From contig JABDRC010000270.1 of NCBI GenBank assembly GCA_013041945.1, forward strand, positions 1 to 6,589: a stretch of DNA of 6,589 nucleotides. Reading direction: 5' to 3'. A model generated the notes under the pieces. That model was not told where the DNA came from. It saw only the letters and a list, made by a program, of their open reading frames with translations, and made no database searches. Source of the DNA: Halobacteria archaeon (GTDB lineage: Bacteria > Pseudomonadota > Gammaproteobacteria > UBA9214). Positions 5,716 through 6,589 of the stretch are shown here, piece after piece (position 1 is the first letter of the stretch; every line of letters begins with the position of its first letter). Made by a program: the position numbers and the translations under genes.

Positions 5716-6142
5716 TTGTCTGCACCCAGCGCACGATGTCAGCCATCCCCATCGCACCCGGCTGGCGCGCAATTTCGCGGCCCTGGTGAAACAGTGCCAG
5801 GGTCGGAATGCTCTGGATACGGTACTGTGCAGCAATCGCCTGCTCGTTTTCGGTATTGAGTTTTGCCAGCCGCACGCGCGGCTCCAGTTGTGCCGCGGCC
5901 TGTTCGAAGGCCGGCGCCATTACCTTGCAGGGGCCGCACCACGGCGCCCAGAAATCGACCAGCACCGGGATGTCGCTGCGTTCGATCTGTCGCTGGAAAC
6001 TGCTGTGGGTAAGATCCACCGGGTGCGAGGTGAAGAGTGCCTGCCGGCACTTGCCGCATCGCGGTCCGTCACCGAGGCGTGCCGCGGTCAGACGGTTTAC
6101 GGCATTGCAGTGCGGGCAGACAATGTGTTGTGTATCGCTCAC
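5708..6142 (-). CDS. trxC: Thioredoxin 2 (TrxC), zinc-binding N-terminus
   Basis: This 144-residue cytoplasmic thiol-disulfide reductant has two parts. The N-terminal zinc finger has CPHC (9-12) and CGKC (29-32), as in E. coli TrxC, where zinc release responds to oxidation. The thioredoxin domain carries FWAPWCGPCK (64-73) with redox Cys69 and Cys72, and the cis-proline at Pro113 in SIPT. The length fits the E. coli protein (139). The start is the GTG at 6142: it has AAGGA (6150-6154, minus strand) 7 nt upstream and homology begins directly after it. The frame stays open up to another GTG at 6241, but those 33 residues look like non-coding translation. Thioredoxin reductase would keep the protein reduced. 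In E. coli, trxC is OxyR-controlled; I saw no convincing OxyR site here. Confidence 0.95.
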   Translation of the reverse strand: MSDTQHIVCPHCNAVNRLTAARLGDGPRCGKCRQALFTSHPVDLTHSSFQRQIERSDIPVLVDFWAPWCGPCKVMAPAFEQAAAQLEPRVRLAKLNTENEQAIAAQYRIQSIPTLALFHQGREIARQPGAMGMADIVRWVQTNI

Positions 6143-6260
6143 TGGACAGTCCTTTTGCGAGATTCCGGGGGCAGATCGTAGTTCGGGGCAGCCGGGCGGC
6201 TTTTCAAGGCCCCGGGATTTCGTGGTGGTATCCGCCCGCACATCCGGCTATCTTTCAGCT
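6143..6260. promoter_or_regulatory. Divergent promoter region between trxC and the SRAP gene
   Basis: These 118 nt separate two outward-facing genes and must contain start signals for both unless the SRAP gene is read from upstream. The trxC Shine-Dalgarno lies at 6150-6154. On the minus strand a TTGAAA occurs at about 6202-6207, but the downstream -10 is poor. The SRAP start codon has no visible Shine-Dalgarno. I found no good LexA box or OxyR site by eye. Confidence 0.5.
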
Positions 6261-6589
6261 ATGTGTGGCCGCTTTACCCTGCATGCACCGGATGCCGACA
6301 TACTGGATGCATTTGACATCGAATCAATGCCCGTGGGCGTCACACTTGCGCCCCGTTACAACATCGCACCTTCGCAGGATGTCGCCGTCGTTCGGGCAGA
6401 CGGCAGGCGCCGTCATCTGAGCCTGGCACGCTGGGGCCTGGTGCCCGGCTGGTCGAAGGGAGCCAGGCCGCGCTATTCGACCATCAACGCGCGGGCCGAA
6501 TCCGTCGCGGACAAACCGGCCTACCGTACCCCTTTTCGACGCAAGCGTTGCCTCGTTCCGGCAGACGGCTTTTATGAATGGCGGCAGGC
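6261..6589 (+). CDS. yedK: SRAP family protein (YedK/HMCES-like), N-terminal part
   Basis: The first 109 residues are visible; the gene runs off the right edge. SRAP proteins bind abasic sites in single-stranded DNA and form a stable thiazolidine crosslink through Cys2, which shields the lesion from error-prone processing. The N-terminus is MCGRFTL, so the catalytic Cys is exposed once Met1 is removed. Other family blocks are PRYNIAPSQ (31-39), RWGLVPGWSK (57-66), STINARAES (73-81) with Asn76, and CLVPADGFYEWR (97-108) with Glu106; these correspond to the Asn and Glu active-site residues of E. coli YedK. The last active-site His lies beyond the window. The ATG at 6261 is fixed by the need for Cys at position 2. 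It is transcribed away from trxC. Confidence 0.95.
   Translation, partial: MCGRFTLHAPDADILDAFDIESMPVGVTLAPRYNIAPSQDVAVVRADGRRRHLSLARWGLVPGWSKGARPRYSTINARAESVADKPAYRTPFRRKRCLVPADGFYEWRQ

Noticed and set aside
6190..6204. AGCC-GGGC-GGCT hairpin followed by TTTT on the plus strand
   Set aside because: The stem is only 4 bp and no plus-strand gene lies upstream to be terminated.
6143..6241. N-terminal extension of trxC from a GTG at 6241
   Set aside because: The extra 33 residues have no thioredoxin similarity, and a well-spaced AAGGA supports the GTG at 6142.

Overview
The window is a stretch of bacterial chromosome. Its gene content (EF-P hydroxylase EpmC, outer-membrane phospholipase A, two-domain thioredoxin TrxC, NlpC/P60 lipoprotein) points to a Gammaproteobacterium, moderately GC-rich by eye. 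The species cannot be named from this sequence. No RNA gene, insertion sequence, CRISPR array or phage gene is visible.

Layout: ten genes lie head to tail on the minus strand, from about 6142 down to 1, and one gene at the right edge is divergent on the plus strand. In minus-strand transcription order they are: trxC (5708-6142, GTG start); a flavodoxin-fold NAD(P)H:FMN reductase (5004-5615); a three-helix PepSY-type membrane protein (4440-5000); a spermidine-synthase-like Rossmann protein (3632-4426); epmC (3147-3635, ATGA overlap with the preceding gene). After a 112-nt gap come an NlpC/P60 lipoprotein (2549-3034), a DUF1499 exported protein (2114-2539), a class II aldolase-family protein (1465-2109) and pldA (447-1445). 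After a 231-nt AT-containing gap comes the N-terminal part of an ion-channel-like protein (1-215, cut by the window edge). A SRAP/YedK-type DNA-protein crosslink sensor (6261-6589, cut by the edge) is divergent from trxC.

The short gaps (3 to 19 nt) and one overlap suggest two or three operons: a reductase-PepSY-methyltransferase-epmC run, possibly preceded by trxC, and an envelope-flavoured NlpC-DUF1499-aldolase-pldA run. The first combines thiol and flavin redox proteins with a translation-factor modification enzyme. The second combines peptidoglycan and outer-membrane lipid enzymes.

Nothing here is a clear new system. The points most worth a second look are an 11-bp perfect inverted repeat that would pair the 3' end of trxC with the ribosome-binding site and start codon of the reductase gene, and the translational overlap of a spermidine-synthase-like protein with the EF-P hydroxylase. 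Several automatic start choices (TTG for pldA and for the methyltransferase, an upstream GTG for trxC, and a long upstream extension of the aldolase) were replaced by better-supported internal starts.
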